Source: Paenibacillaceae bacterium (lineage in GTDB: Bacteria; Bacillota; Bacilli; Paenibacillales; Paenibacillaceae). Taken from it: 64,000 nucleotides of DNA. Each line of letters opens with the position of its first letter. Position 1 is the stretch's first letter. The stretch covers positions 124,001 through 188,000 of the forward strand of contig REGQ01000009.1 of the NCBI GenBank assembly GCA_004134985.1, given 5' to 3'. A model generated the notes under the pieces. The model saw only the letters and a program-made list of their open reading frames with translations. It was not told the origin of the DNA and searched no databases. The position numbers and the translations under genes were made by a program. Below, piece after piece: positions 17,545-25,437 of the stretch.

Positions 17545-18999
17545 ATGGAACCGCGCGAGGAATCGGTCTACTTGAAACAGTTTGTAAAGCAGCATCCTGA
17601 GAATAAAATGGCCTGGTATTTACTGGGGAAAGAATATAGTAAAATCGGCAAGGAATCCAAAGCCAACTATTGCTTTATTCAGGCAGGCAAAGTTTACGAG
17701 GCTTTCGAACGTAAACAGCATCCGATCGTCCAGCAGCATAGGGAAGCCGTGGAAGAATGGGCACGCCGGAGAAAGCGGAAGGCCATTCTCAAGCGCAGTC
17801 TGATTTTCCTGGCATTGTTGTTTGGGTTGACCGTCTATTCCCCGCCTAATGCACGTGAGATTGCAGACAGCGATCAGCTTGCGACCAGACAAGTGAAAGA
17901 ACCGAAGGTCCCTTCGGACGTGCAGAAGCCGATCGTCAAGAGCAGTGTGGAAGAGAATCAAGGTCCCAAGGCGCGAATTGCTTTCTCCAAGCGGCAGAGC
18001 GGCGAAGGGGAGGAGATGGGCGTTGTGCTCGCGGGAATGACAGGCACTTCAGAACCAGCGCCGTATACGATCGCCGTCCGTATGCAAAAGCAGGGTAAAT
18101 ACAGAGTTTGGCCTGGCGCGAACGATATTCTATTCTCAGCGCGGCCCTCTGTAGATCGGGCGTCATTGCAAATTAAACTGCATCAGGAAGAGATATGCCG
18201 ATGCGAGCCAGAGGATGCGTCAGAGGCGGAGGAACTGCTGCGCACATGGGGAAAGCAGCAGGAGACCAGTTGGACACTGAGCAGCGCATTGCAGCATTAC
18301 TATGAGATGACAAAGCAGTGGCCGAAGCAGCTTGACGACTTGATTGGCGCCTATCCCAACAATTATTTGGCAGGGGATTCGCCAGCGATGCGCGAGTTGT
18401 TCCCGTCGGTGCTTGAACGGGTGCGCAGCGAGCAGCAGACGACTGCGGCAGCGGGCAAGGATCGCGAGGAGGGCAAGAAAGATACAGCAGCTGGCAACAA
18501 TGGCAGGACGCAGGACAGCGCAGTCATTAATGAAGTGGAAGTATTGAATCTCCCGCAGCAGCCGTTGGAAATCATAGTGGATGTGGACAACTATCGTCTG
18601 GCAGTTGTGAGCGGCGATGTCATTGTGCGCAGTTATCCCATTGGGCTTGGCGGTGCAAAAACACCGCATGGCACCTTTCATATTAGCGAAAAGGTGAAAA
18701 ATCCGAACGGGCGGGACAATGGGGAATTTGGCAGCCGTGGGATGACACTGTCTGATACGCTTTATGCCATTCACGGTACGAATGAGCCGGACAGCATCGG
18801 GAAGGACGAGTCGCTTGGCTGTGTCCGCATGGGCAAGGAAGATGTGGAGGAATTGTATGATCTGGTGCCGCTCGGCACAAAGGTAACCATTGGGGGGAAG
18901 CAGCGTGTGCCGGAACAGATTGTGGCGCCTGAAGTAAAGTTCAAGCTGAAACCGCTGCAGAATGAGACAAATCCTGGTAAAGTATACCGTTGGCTATAA
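17545..18999 (+). CDS. L,D-transpeptidase (YkuD) with N-terminal TPR-like region
   Basis: This 484-residue protein begins with a TPR-like helical segment (residues 1-60: HPENKMAWYLLGKEYSKIGK), then a basic stretch and one membrane helix (about 80-99). A variable linker follows, then a YkuD catalytic domain (about 340-460) with HGTN near 410 and the nucleophile Cys in SLGCVRM near 426. YkuD enzymes make 3-3 cross-links in peptidoglycan or anchor proteins. The cytoplasmic TPR-like head on a transpeptidase is uncommon and could bind a partner. Monocistronic; GGGGGAAACGG upstream. Confidence 0.88.
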   Translation: MEPREESVYLKQFVKQHPENKMAWYLLGKEYSKIGKESKANYCFIQAGKVYEAFERKQHPIVQQHREAVEEWARRRKRKAILKRSLIFLALLFGLTVYSPPNAREIADSDQLATRQVKEPKVPSDVQKPIVKSSVEENQGPKARIAFSKRQSGEGEEMGVVLAGMTGTSEPAPYTIAVRMQKQGKYRVWPGANDILFSARPSVDRASLQIKLHQEEICRCEPEDASEAEELLRTWGKQQETSWTLSSALQHYYEMTKQWPKQLDDLIGAYPNNYLAGDSPAMRELFPSVLERVRSEQQTTAAAGKDREEGKKDTAAGNNGRTQDSAVINEVEVLNLPQQPLEIIVDVDNYRLAVVSGDVIVRSYPIGLGGAKTPHGTFHISEKVKNPNGRDNGEFGSRGMTLSDTLYAIHGTNEPDSIGKDESLGCVRMGKEDVEELYDLVPLGTKVTIGGKQRVPEQIVAPEVKFKLKPLQNETNPGKVYRWL

Positions 19000-19038
19000 C
19001 TTATCGGATCACTATGTATAAGGGCTTAGGGAAGGAAG

Positions 19039-19102
19039 GCACAGTACGGCCATTCACGGCTGGGAGGGCGAACAACGGTTTAACAAGCGAGCTGTACTGT
19101 GC
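19039..19102. repeat. Imperfect inverted repeat downstream of the L,D-transpeptidase gene
   Basis: GCACAGTACGGC and GCTGTACTGTGC (one mismatch over 12) flank a ~40-base spacer. It lies 40 bases after the transpeptidase stop and close to the convergent small gene. It may act as a terminator-like structure, though no T-run is present. Confidence 0.45.
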
Positions 19103-19120
19103 GATAGGTATAATACAATT

Positions 19121-19261
19121 CTATTGAGAAAAAATAAGTAGAAGCGAGACGATAACAACAACAGCGCCGAAAATGGAAATTAGCCAAATGAGTCCTTTTT
19201 TATTGACCTGCTCTTTAGGTTTGGAAGGCAGAACTGGGGGTCTTTTGCGAGTTGCGCTCAT
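19121..19261 (-). CDS. Small single-pass membrane protein, 46 residues
   Basis: The ATG at 19261 has AAGGAAAGG nine bases upstream. The product has a basic, proline-containing head (MSATRKRPPVLPSKPKEQ) followed by one hydrophobic helix (GLIWLISIFGAVVVIVSLLL) and stops two residues later. Composition and ribosome-binding site support a real gene too short for ordinary ORF calls. No family recognised. It is convergent with the L,D-transpeptidase gene. Confidence 0.65.
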   Translation of the reverse strand: MSATRKRPPVLPSKPKEQVNKKGLIWLISIFGAVVVIVSLLLIFSQ

Positions 19262-19501
19262 ATATTATCAACCTTTCCTTATTTAATGATAGATGCATCA
19301 TTATTGTAACCGTTTCCTGTCAAAGCCGCAATACCTGGGCTCGATAAGGGATGATGCTGATGTTAACAAGATGGGAGATTTGCAGCTATGGGCACAGCGA
19401 AATGTGAAAAGTTTGTGAGGTGTGATGCGGGCTTCCTCTTTTCTTTTGGGCCAGAAAAAGATAAACTGTTTTCTAGAGCCTATAGATCTAGAACGGAGTG
19501 A

Positions 19502-20605
19502 GTGAAGTTGTTGTATTCAAAGATAGTAAAGCCGGTTTTATTCCGTCTCGATGCGGAAAAGGCCCATCATCTTGTCGTTGACGGTCTGCATACGGCGGGA
19601 AAAGTACCTGGTACTTTAGCGCTTCTGAAAGCGATGTGGGGCGTGGAGCAAAAACCGGAGCTGGCGATGGATCTGTTCGGAATCAAGTTCCCTTCCCCTA
19701 TTGGGCTGGCGGCCGGACTGGATAAGAATGCCAAAGCTGTCGATGGCTTTTCAAATATTGGTTTCGGGTTTGTGGAAGTGGGAACGGTCACACCGGTTGG
19801 ACAGCCAGGCAATGATCAGCCGCGTTTATTCCGTCTCCCTTCTGATGAAGGATTAATCAATCGCATGGGCTTTAATAATGAAGGCGCCGCATTGATGGCC
19901 AAGCGTCTGGCAGCACGCCGCGCGCATAATATCCCGATTGCCGTTAATATCGGCAAAAATAAAAATACACCAAACGAGCTTGCCCATGAAGATTACCGGG
20001 CTTGCATCAAACAGCTATACGCCTATGGCGACTTCTTCGTTGTAAACATCAGTTCACCGAATACACCTGATTTGAGGGCGTTGCAGCACGGCGGAGAGCT
20101 TAAAACGTTATTGTTCGCAGTAACGGAGGAAATGAACTTGCAGGCGAGCAAGACGGGTGCTCCAGTCAAGCCGATGCTCGTGAAGATTGCACCGGACATG
20201 ACGGACGAGCAGTTGGAATACACCGTTGATACGATTCGAAAAAGCGGTGCATCCGGCATTATTGCGACGAATACAACGATTTCCAGAGATGGACTCAGCC
20301 ACCGGAATGCCGGTGAAGCAGGCGGACTAAGCGGTAAGCCGCTGCGCGAGCGCTCCACTGAGATAATTCGCAGCGTGTACCGTCAAACCTGGGGCAAGCT
20401 TCCGATCATCGGATCGGGGGGCATTTTCGATGCTGAAGATGCATACGATAAAATTCGCGCAGGCGCCAGTCTTGTAGAGATTTACACCGCATTGATTTAC
20501 CGGGGGCCTGAAGTGCTTCGGGAATTGCATGTTGGTCTATCGGAGCGACTGAGCCGGGATGGCTACCGTCATTTATCCGAAGCGGTTGGTGCAGACCATC
20601 GATAA
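19502..20605 (+). CDS. pyrD: Dihydroorotate dehydrogenase (quinone), class 2
   Basis: The 367-residue protein has the class 2 N-terminal helical extension (residues 1-45) that docks to membrane quinone. The FMN barrel includes GLAAGLDKNAKAVDGF, FVEVGTVTPVGQPGN, INRMGFNNEGA, NISSPNTPDLRALQ (catalytic Ser in this loop) and IIGSGGIFDAEDAYDKI. It oxidises dihydroorotate to orotate in pyrimidine synthesis. Having a class 2 enzyme away from a pyr operon is known in Paenibacillaceae. GTG 19502 follows CGGAGTGA. Confidence 0.94.
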   Translation: MKLLYSKIVKPVLFRLDAEKAHHLVVDGLHTAGKVPGTLALLKAMWGVEQKPELAMDLFGIKFPSPIGLAAGLDKNAKAVDGFSNIGFGFVEVGTVTPVGQPGNDQPRLFRLPSDEGLINRMGFNNEGAALMAKRLAARRAHNIPIAVNIGKNKNTPNELAHEDYRACIKQLYAYGDFFVVNISSPNTPDLRALQHGGELKTLLFAVTEEMNLQASKTGAPVKPMLVKIAPDMTDEQLEYTVDTIRKSGASGIIATNTTISRDGLSHRNAGEAGGLSGKPLRERSTEIIRSVYRQTWGKLPIIGSGGIFDAEDAYDKIRAGASLVEIYTALIYRGPEVLRELHVGLSERLSRDGYRHLSEAVGADHR

Positions 20606-20624
20606 TGAGATTGGGGGCTTTTTC

Positions 20625-21428
20625 GTGGATGGAAGAGACTGGAATTTATTTCTGCTTCCTTATGAACAAGCAGTAGAAGAATTGAAAGTGAAGTTCAAAA
20701 CAATGCGCGGCGAGTTGAAAGTGCGCGAAGCGTATGCCCCGATCGAATTTGTTACAGGACGGGTCAAACGGATTTCCAGCATTTTGGAGAAGGCAAAGCA
20801 ACTGAAGGTGCCAATGGACAAAATCGAAACGGGCATTGAAGATATAGCAGGTATCCGCATCATGTGCCAGTTCGTGGACGATATTCATCGGGTGGCCGAT
20901 TTCATCCGTGCGCGCAAAGATTTAACGCTTGTTTTCGAGAAAGATTATATTACGAACTTCAAAGATAGCGGCTATCGCAGCTATCATATGATTGTGGATT
21001 ATCCGGTTCAAACGGCTTTGGGACTAAAGCGGGTACTGGCTGAAATTCAAATCCGCACACTGGCGATGAATTTTTGGGCGACAATCGAGCATTCGCTCAA
21101 TTATAAATATAAGGAAAGTCTGCCGGAGGAAGTGCGGCTGCGGCTTAAGAAGGCATCTGAAGCAGCTTTTCAACTGGACAATGAAATGTCCAGCATCCGT
21201 CAGGAAATACTCGACGGCCAGCGCGGCTTTGAAGAGAAGTCCAACATTGTGTCCAAAGTGTTGACTGACATTCAGGATTTATACTTTTACCATCGTGTGA
21301 GAGAAGCCGCCCAATTCCAGCTGCGGTTCAATGAGTTGTGGGAGCAGGAGGATGCATGGGGGTTAAAGGAACTGTCGTTTGATATTCAGGCGGCCATTAC
21401 GAGAGCCAAAAAATCGGGTCAAGCGTAG
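20625..21428 (+). CDS. relQ: Small alarmone synthetase, RelQ/YjbM type
   Basis: The 267-residue protein is synthetase-only. It aligns over its whole length with Bacillus YjbM: DWNLFLLPYEQAVEELKVK, PIEFVTGRVKRISSILEKA, ETGIEDIAGIRIMCQFVDD, KDSGYRSYHMIV and the substrate-loop EIQIRTLAMNFWATIEHSLN. It makes (p)ppGpp from GTP/GDP and ATP. No HD hydrolase domain is present. GTG 20625 is preceded by TTGGGGG eight bases upstream and matches the YjbM N-terminus, so it starts 19 bp after pyrD; an in-frame ATG at 20559 would overlap pyrD and lacks a good site. Confidence 0.9.
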   Translation: MDGRDWNLFLLPYEQAVEELKVKFKTMRGELKVREAYAPIEFVTGRVKRISSILEKAKQLKVPMDKIETGIEDIAGIRIMCQFVDDIHRVADFIRARKDLTLVFEKDYITNFKDSGYRSYHMIVDYPVQTALGLKRVLAEIQIRTLAMNFWATIEHSLNYKYKESLPEEVRLRLKKASEAAFQLDNEMSSIRQEILDGQRGFEEKSNIVSKVLTDIQDLYFYHRVREAAQFQLRFNELWEQEDAWGLKELSFDIQAAITRAKKSGQA

Positions 21429-21434
21429 CGGCTT

Positions 21435-21637
21435 GGTGCAGGGATGTTTCGCAAGGACGAGGTGATGCTCTCCCCGTGGGAGCATCATTCGATTGAGCGC
21501 TGTGCGGCGATGCAGCGCGATATTTTGCGTTGTGCGGCAAAGATGCTGCCCCTGGCGGCAGGCTGATCTATTCGACGTGCACCTTCTCGCCAGAAGGAAA
21601 TGAGGTGCAGATTGCTTCGCAAGTGATTCAGAGCTGA
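21435..21637 (+). pseudogene. Remnant of an RsmF-like rRNA cytosine-C5 methyltransferase
   Basis: Two frames of the same strand give consecutive family motifs: first GAGMFRKDEVMLSPWE ... AAMQRDILRCAAKML (motif IV onward), then after a one-base frame change near 21558 PGGRLIYSTCTFSPEGNE (motif VI with the catalytic Cys). The SAM-binding N-terminal two-thirds and the C-terminal part are gone. It lies exactly between relQ and the pseudouridine synthase gene. The deletion plus frameshift make it nonfunctional. Confidence 0.78.
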
Positions 21638-21750
21638 GGGGGTGTCATGCGCCATCTCAGTTTGTGTAGACAGATTCCCGCTAGGATGGGGAAAACGGGA
21701 GCGCGGCATGCTCAAAAACGAGCTTGCTGCGGGTAGGAGGCTGATATAGC

Positions 21751-22530
21751 GTGCGAAAAATGATGAGGCTCGATAAGCTGCTGGCCCATATGGGATATGG
21801 GACGCGGAGCGAATTGAAAAAAGCGGTCAAACAAGGAAGAGTTACGGTAGATGGCAAGCAGGTTAAGGACAGCGGGCTTGTGCTCGATGCGCATGCAGCT
21901 GTCGTCTGCTGGGATGAACAGCTCGTACGGTACCGTGAGGTCGTCTATTTCATGCTGAATAAGCCGCAGGGCGTTATTTCGGCAACTGAAGACTATCGGG
22001 AACGGACCGTTATCGATTTGCTTGATGCGGAAGATCAAGTGCTGCAGCCGTTTCCTGTAGGCAGGCTGGACAAGGATACCGAAGGGTTGCTGCTGCTTAC
22101 GAATGACGGCCAGTTGGCACATGAGCTGCTGTCGCCGCGCAAGCATGTAGATAAAGTTTATGAAGCAGTCGTTCACGGCGAGGTTGGCGATGCGGAAATC
22201 AGGGGCATGGCTTCGGGTGTAGCGCTGGACGACGGTTATGTGACCATGCCGGCGCGGCTGCTTGTAGACAACCGTGAGATTCGGGATGACGGGGAGGTCT
22301 ACTGCTCCATCACTTTAACCATTCAAGAGGGGAAGTTCCATCAGGTGAAGCGAATGTTCGAAGCGCTCGGAAGACGTGTCGTCTATTTGCGTAGAATTGC
22401 CATGGGACCTTTAACCCTTGATGAAGGACTTGCGCTCGGCGCCTACCGTGAGCTTTTAGATGAAGAGGTGGAGATGCTGCGGCAGCACCGCGTCGCCAAG
22501 GCGCCTTTCGATACTGAAAATCAAGCGTAA
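21751..22530 (+). CDS. RsuA/RluB-type 16S rRNA pseudouridine synthase
   Basis: The 259-residue protein has an S4 RNA-binding domain at residues 1-65 (MRLDKLLAHMGYGTRSE) and a catalytic domain with VGRLDKDTEGLLLLTNDG, where the Asp of GRLDxDTEGLL attacks uracil C1'. Further motifs: YFMLNKPQGVIS and GKFHQVKRMFEALG. RsuA modifies U516 of 16S rRNA; the exact position here is inferred. GTG 21751 lies behind GTAGGAGG. It is followed by the HAD gene in the same direction. Confidence 0.9.
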   Translation: MRKMMRLDKLLAHMGYGTRSELKKAVKQGRVTVDGKQVKDSGLVLDAHAAVVCWDEQLVRYREVVYFMLNKPQGVISATEDYRERTVIDLLDAEDQVLQPFPVGRLDKDTEGLLLLTNDGQLAHELLSPRKHVDKVYEAVVHGEVGDAEIRGMASGVALDDGYVTMPARLLVDNREIRDDGEVYCSITLTIQEGKFHQVKRMFEALGRRVVYLRRIAMGPLTLDEGLALGAYRELLDEEVEMLRQHRVAKAPFDTENQA

Positions 22531-22583
22531 TTGTTTAGTTGGCGAACCGATGGAAGGTTGGACAGAAGAGGAGGCAAAGTCAG

Positions 22584-23387
22584 ATGAAATATGACATCAT
22601 AGCGCTGGATGTGGACGGCACATTGCTTGACGATCATCACCGATTGACACCAGGGACGCGTGAAGCGGTCAGAGAGGCTGCGCAGCGCGGCGCCGAAATC
22701 GTATTATGTACTGGACGCGGTCCATCCAATTCGATTCCGGTGCTGGAGGAGCTTGGGCTGGGAGGCACGATCATCACACATAACGGTGCGGCTACGGTCG
22801 ATGTAACGAAGCGGGAAGCGATTCACCAGTTCAGCTTTGGCACAGCGGAGATTGCACCGTTTATGGAATATTGCCGAACCCGGCAAATTCATTTTGACGT
22901 GAACACCGCTTTTGAATTGTATGTTGACAGCATGACAGAGACCGTACAGCAAATGTACCATCAGTTCCGCATCACACCGATTGTGTGGAGTGACGGAGCG
23001 GGCCTGCCTGAGAAGCTCGTCAAAATGACGATCTTTGGCGAAAAGCAGGAGATGGATGAGATACAGAAGGATTGGGAGAGCTTTTCCAAGGACAGATTTC
23101 CCAATCTGTCATGGATACGTAGTGGAGACGTGTTCATTGATGTGCAGCATGCTGAAGCCAACAAAGGGCAGGCGCTTGCTGAACTCGCGAAACAGCGGGG
23201 AATCGCTCCAGAACGGGTGATGGCTATCGGCAATTATTATAATGATATCGGCATGCTTACCTTTGCAGGCTTGGGCATTGCCATGGCAAATTCGCCTGAA
23301 GCAGTGAAGCTTGCAGCAGGAACCATCACCTCGTCCAACGAAGAAGAAGGGGTTAGGGCGGCGCTGCTGAAATATTGTTTGGCATAA
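22584..23387 (+). CDS. Cof-type HAD family phosphatase
   Basis: The 267-residue protein has HAD motif I DVDGTLLDDHH, motif II LCTGRGPSN, a C2B cap over about 85-190, a conserved Lys in NKGQALAELAK and motif IV AIGNYYNDIGML (usually GDxxND; here GNYYND, with Asn in place of the first Asp). Cof proteins dephosphorylate sugar phosphates or flavin precursors. ATG 22584 is preceded by GAGGAGG. The missing first Asp may lower magnesium affinity; it occurs in some homologues. Confidence 0.87.
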   Translation: MKYDIIALDVDGTLLDDHHRLTPGTREAVREAAQRGAEIVLCTGRGPSNSIPVLEELGLGGTIITHNGAATVDVTKREAIHQFSFGTAEIAPFMEYCRTRQIHFDVNTAFELYVDSMTETVQQMYHQFRITPIVWSDGAGLPEKLVKMTIFGEKQEMDEIQKDWESFSKDRFPNLSWIRSGDVFIDVQHAEANKGQALAELAKQRGIAPERVMAIGNYYNDIGMLTFAGLGIAMANSPEAVKLAAGTITSSNEEEGVRAALLKYCLA

Positions 23388-23393
23388 AATTGA

Positions 23394-23427
23394 AAAACCG
23401 CCGGGGGCATAAGCCGCCAGCGGTTTT
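23394..23427. terminator. Bidirectional terminator between HAD and YjcZ genes
   Basis: AAAACCGC/GCGGTTTT arms with a GC-rich interior. Confidence 0.8.
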
Positions 23428-23447
23428 CATTAGCAAATTTCTTGTTA

Positions 23448-23540
23448 TTAGTACAAGAATCCGCGGGTAACGATAACCAACAGGATGAAAAGAACCAGGA
23501 TCGCACCAGTCGAAGTAAAAGCTCCGCCAACACCGGACAT
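23448..23540 (-). CDS. YjcZ/SscA family small sporulation protein
   Basis: The 30-residue peptide starts MSGVGGAFTSTGAILVLFIL and ends in a short basic/aromatic tail (TRGFLY). The glycine-rich head plus single hydrophobic helix of about 15-18 residues is the YjcZ pattern. Members are spore-associated peptides in Bacillales. TAGGGAGGAATTTGC precedes the ATG. Its presence supports an endospore former. Confidence 0.85.
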   Translation of the reverse strand: MSGVGGAFTSTGAILVLFILLVIVTRGFLY

Positions 23541-23698
23541 GCAAATTCCTCCCTAAGTGAGAATTCCGGAACGGGCAATTGATTAATGTGACCCGACAAC
23601 CGGTATACAGTAATATATGATGCGCCCTCATTTCCGATTGGACACCTGTCACGGGTTTTGATAAATGGGCGCAGCATGGCACGGAGTCATTCGTGGAT

Positions 23699-24226
23699 CT
23701 ACCAAACCTCCAGCTTAATTTCGCGACTGGGGACGTTTGACATTCCGGATGTCTGATTGAAATAGCCAAGGCCGATAATACCCGCAATCCGTTCCTCAGC
23801 TTGCACGTCTGCCGCAGCCAGCAATGCCGGGCAGTTCGTATAATCTGCCAGTTCCCACACCATTCCAAGTCCATAGTTCCATCCAAGCAGCTGTATGTTT
23901 TGAATCAGACAGCATGCCGCGGCAAAGTCATCATTGGTTATATAATCATCTTTGTTGATTTTGGCTGTGACGATCAGAACAAGCGGCGCCTCACTAAGCA
24001 TGTTGGCCAGCTTGGCATGCTGACTGCCATTCAATGTGCGGATCAGCTTTTCTTTGGCTTCGTTCTCTGCACAGATGAAGCGCCATGGCTCACGCAGCCG
24101 ATGGTTTGGCGCCCAGACGGCATCATCCAGAATGGATAGTACTAAATCACGGCCGACCGGCCGCCCGTCGAAATGAAGGGGAGCGTATACTTCTTTGAAG
24201 AATGAAATGCTGCTCATGCAATGCAC
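23699..24226 (-). CDS. Nitroreductase family protein
   Basis: The 175-residue protein has the nitroreductase pattern: ILDDAVWAPNHRLREPWRFI (FMN-binding region), EAPLVLIVTAKIN, a helical AAACCLIQNIQLLGWNYGLG segment and IIGLGYFNQ. The family uses FMN and NAD(P)H to reduce nitro groups, quinones or flavins. ATG 24226 or ATG 24217 are both possible; the second has better spacing from AGGTGC. A second, divergent-in-sequence nitroreductase lies upstream in the same direction across a repeat element. Confidence 0.85.
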   Translation of the reverse strand: MHCMSSISFFKEVYAPLHFDGRPVGRDLVLSILDDAVWAPNHRLREPWRFICAENEAKEKLIRTLNGSQHAKLANMLSEAPLVLIVTAKINKDDYITNDDFAAACCLIQNIQLLGWNYGLGMVWELADYTNCPALLAAADVQAEERIAGIIGLGYFNQTSGMSNVPSREIKLEVW

Positions 24227-24502
24227 CTGCCTTTTTAAAGTAGAATAATGGCTTGTAAAGCGATCATGCGCCCTCCAGTTCGCTTATTTTGAATGGGATA
24301 GCGAAACGTGTGGCACTAGCGCTGCATAAAGCCTGACAATGAGTGTAGCCCCAATTACAGCTAATGTTCCCCGATGCGTTGGTCGAAAAAATCAGACAAA
24401 CCGTCTTATAGCGTTGGGCATCTTCGTCCATTTAAGGACGGCTCAAAGCCATAATCAGCGGTTGACGAATGCGAGCGAGCGGGGGATCCTGCTCTATTCT
24501 GC

Positions 24503-24688
24503 TCTAACGCTTGTCACAGCGCTTAAATGGCCTCAAAAGACCCTTTTGCAAGTCTAACGCTTGCCACAGCGCTTATTTACCTCTTGGACGGCTAAAATCA
24601 TGCGATTTTCTATAAATAAGGTGGCTCAGCTTCCTTACAATATTTATGGGGTTGAATTTCCTCAAATAGCGCCGCTCATCAGCGTTAG
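24503..24688. repeat. ~186-bp dispersed repeat element, copy 1
   Basis: The element begins with TCTAACGCTTGTCACAGCGC, repeats that unit 50 bp later (24553, TCTAACGCTTGCCACAGCGC), and ends with an inverted unit (24664-24688, ...CATCAGCGTTAG). Copy 2 at 60835-61019 has the same order, the same 50-bp spacing and nearly the same length. No coding capacity. It lies between the two nitroreductase genes. Confidence 0.75.
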
Positions 24689-25278
24689 GATTGTAAAAAA
24701 GTCAGCTTCTTAGAAGCCGGTGTTCGGTTCTTTCCCCGTGGTATTTTCTCGTAATATCCCAAATAGAGCATGCTGACGACGTCCTCATCTTCCTCCAAAT
24801 CCATGCCGGCACGGAATGAGGGCTTAAGCATAAAGTGATCCGTTGTCCATACGGAGCCGATCTTTTCTTCCCAAGACAGCAGGGAAAAGCTCTGCAGCAT
24901 CGCGCAAATTGCGGCGAAGGAGCGGTCATATTGCTCGCTATTGCCATTTTTCTTGAGAATGACAGCCAGAAAAGCAGGGATTTTGACAATACGATCCAAC
25001 ATGACTTGTTGAATCTTCCCCGGCACCCATTTGTACACCTTTTGTTCTGCATAGGTGCCCATGATGAGGGAGGCGAGCTTCTCCTTGCCTTCCTGGCTGG
25101 TGATCAGTCGGAAGCGGCAGGCAAGCTCAGGGGGGAAGGCAGCTACGGAATCAGCGGAAGCCTGGAGCAAGTTTTTGATCAATTGGTCGGGCACCTCACG
25201 TGTGGCATAGCTGCGGATGGTCCGCCTTTGTCGAACGAGCTCCGAAATATCGGAGGTCAATTGATTGTTTTCCGTCAT
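24685..25278 (-). CDS. Nitroreductase family protein, Fur-controlled
   Basis: The 197-residue protein has the nitroreductase N-terminus (LVRQRRTIRSYATREVPDQL), FMN-site residues and a C-terminal MLYLGYYEKIPRGKNR stretch. ATG 25278 has AGGAAGG upstream; an upstream in-frame start at 25341 would lie inside the Fur box. A perfect Fur box at 25326-25340 sits about 50 bases upstream, so expression under iron limitation is likely. In that context it could act as a siderophore-iron or flavin reductase; this is inference. Confidence 0.82.
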   Translation of the reverse strand: MTENNQLTSDISELVRQRRTIRSYATREVPDQLIKNLLQASADSVAAFPPELACRFRLITSQEGKEKLASLIMGTYAEQKVYKWVPGKIQQVMLDRIVKIPAFLAVILKKNGNSEQYDRSFAAICAMLQSFSLLSWEEKIGSVWTTDHFMLKPSFRAGMDLEEDEDVVSMLYLGYYEKIPRGKNRTPASKKLTFLQS

Positions 25279-25325
25279 GCTAAATCCAGTCCTTCCTGAA
25301 TGTGTTAGGTTTATTATAACGAAAA

Positions 25326-25340
25326 TGATAATCATTATCA
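25326..25340. promoter_or_regulatory. Fur box facing the nitroreductase gene
   Basis: TGATAATCATTATCA is a perfect 7-1-7 Fur inverted repeat. Confidence 0.9.
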
Positions 25341-25369
25341 ATATTTTGTAGATCGATATCTACTTTCTA

Positions 25370-25398
25370 TTGTATATGATAATCATTATCACTATAAT
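25370..25398 (+). promoter_or_regulatory. Sigma-A promoter with an overlapping Fur box
   Basis: TTGTAT (-35) and TATAAT (-10) are 17 bases apart; a second perfect Fur box (TGATAATCATTATCA, 25377-25391) fills the spacer. It drives the gene starting at 25438. Confidence 0.88.
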
Positions 25399-25437
25399 GA
25401 AAAAAGTTAGGGTCCGATAAGAAGGAGTTGCAAGCCG

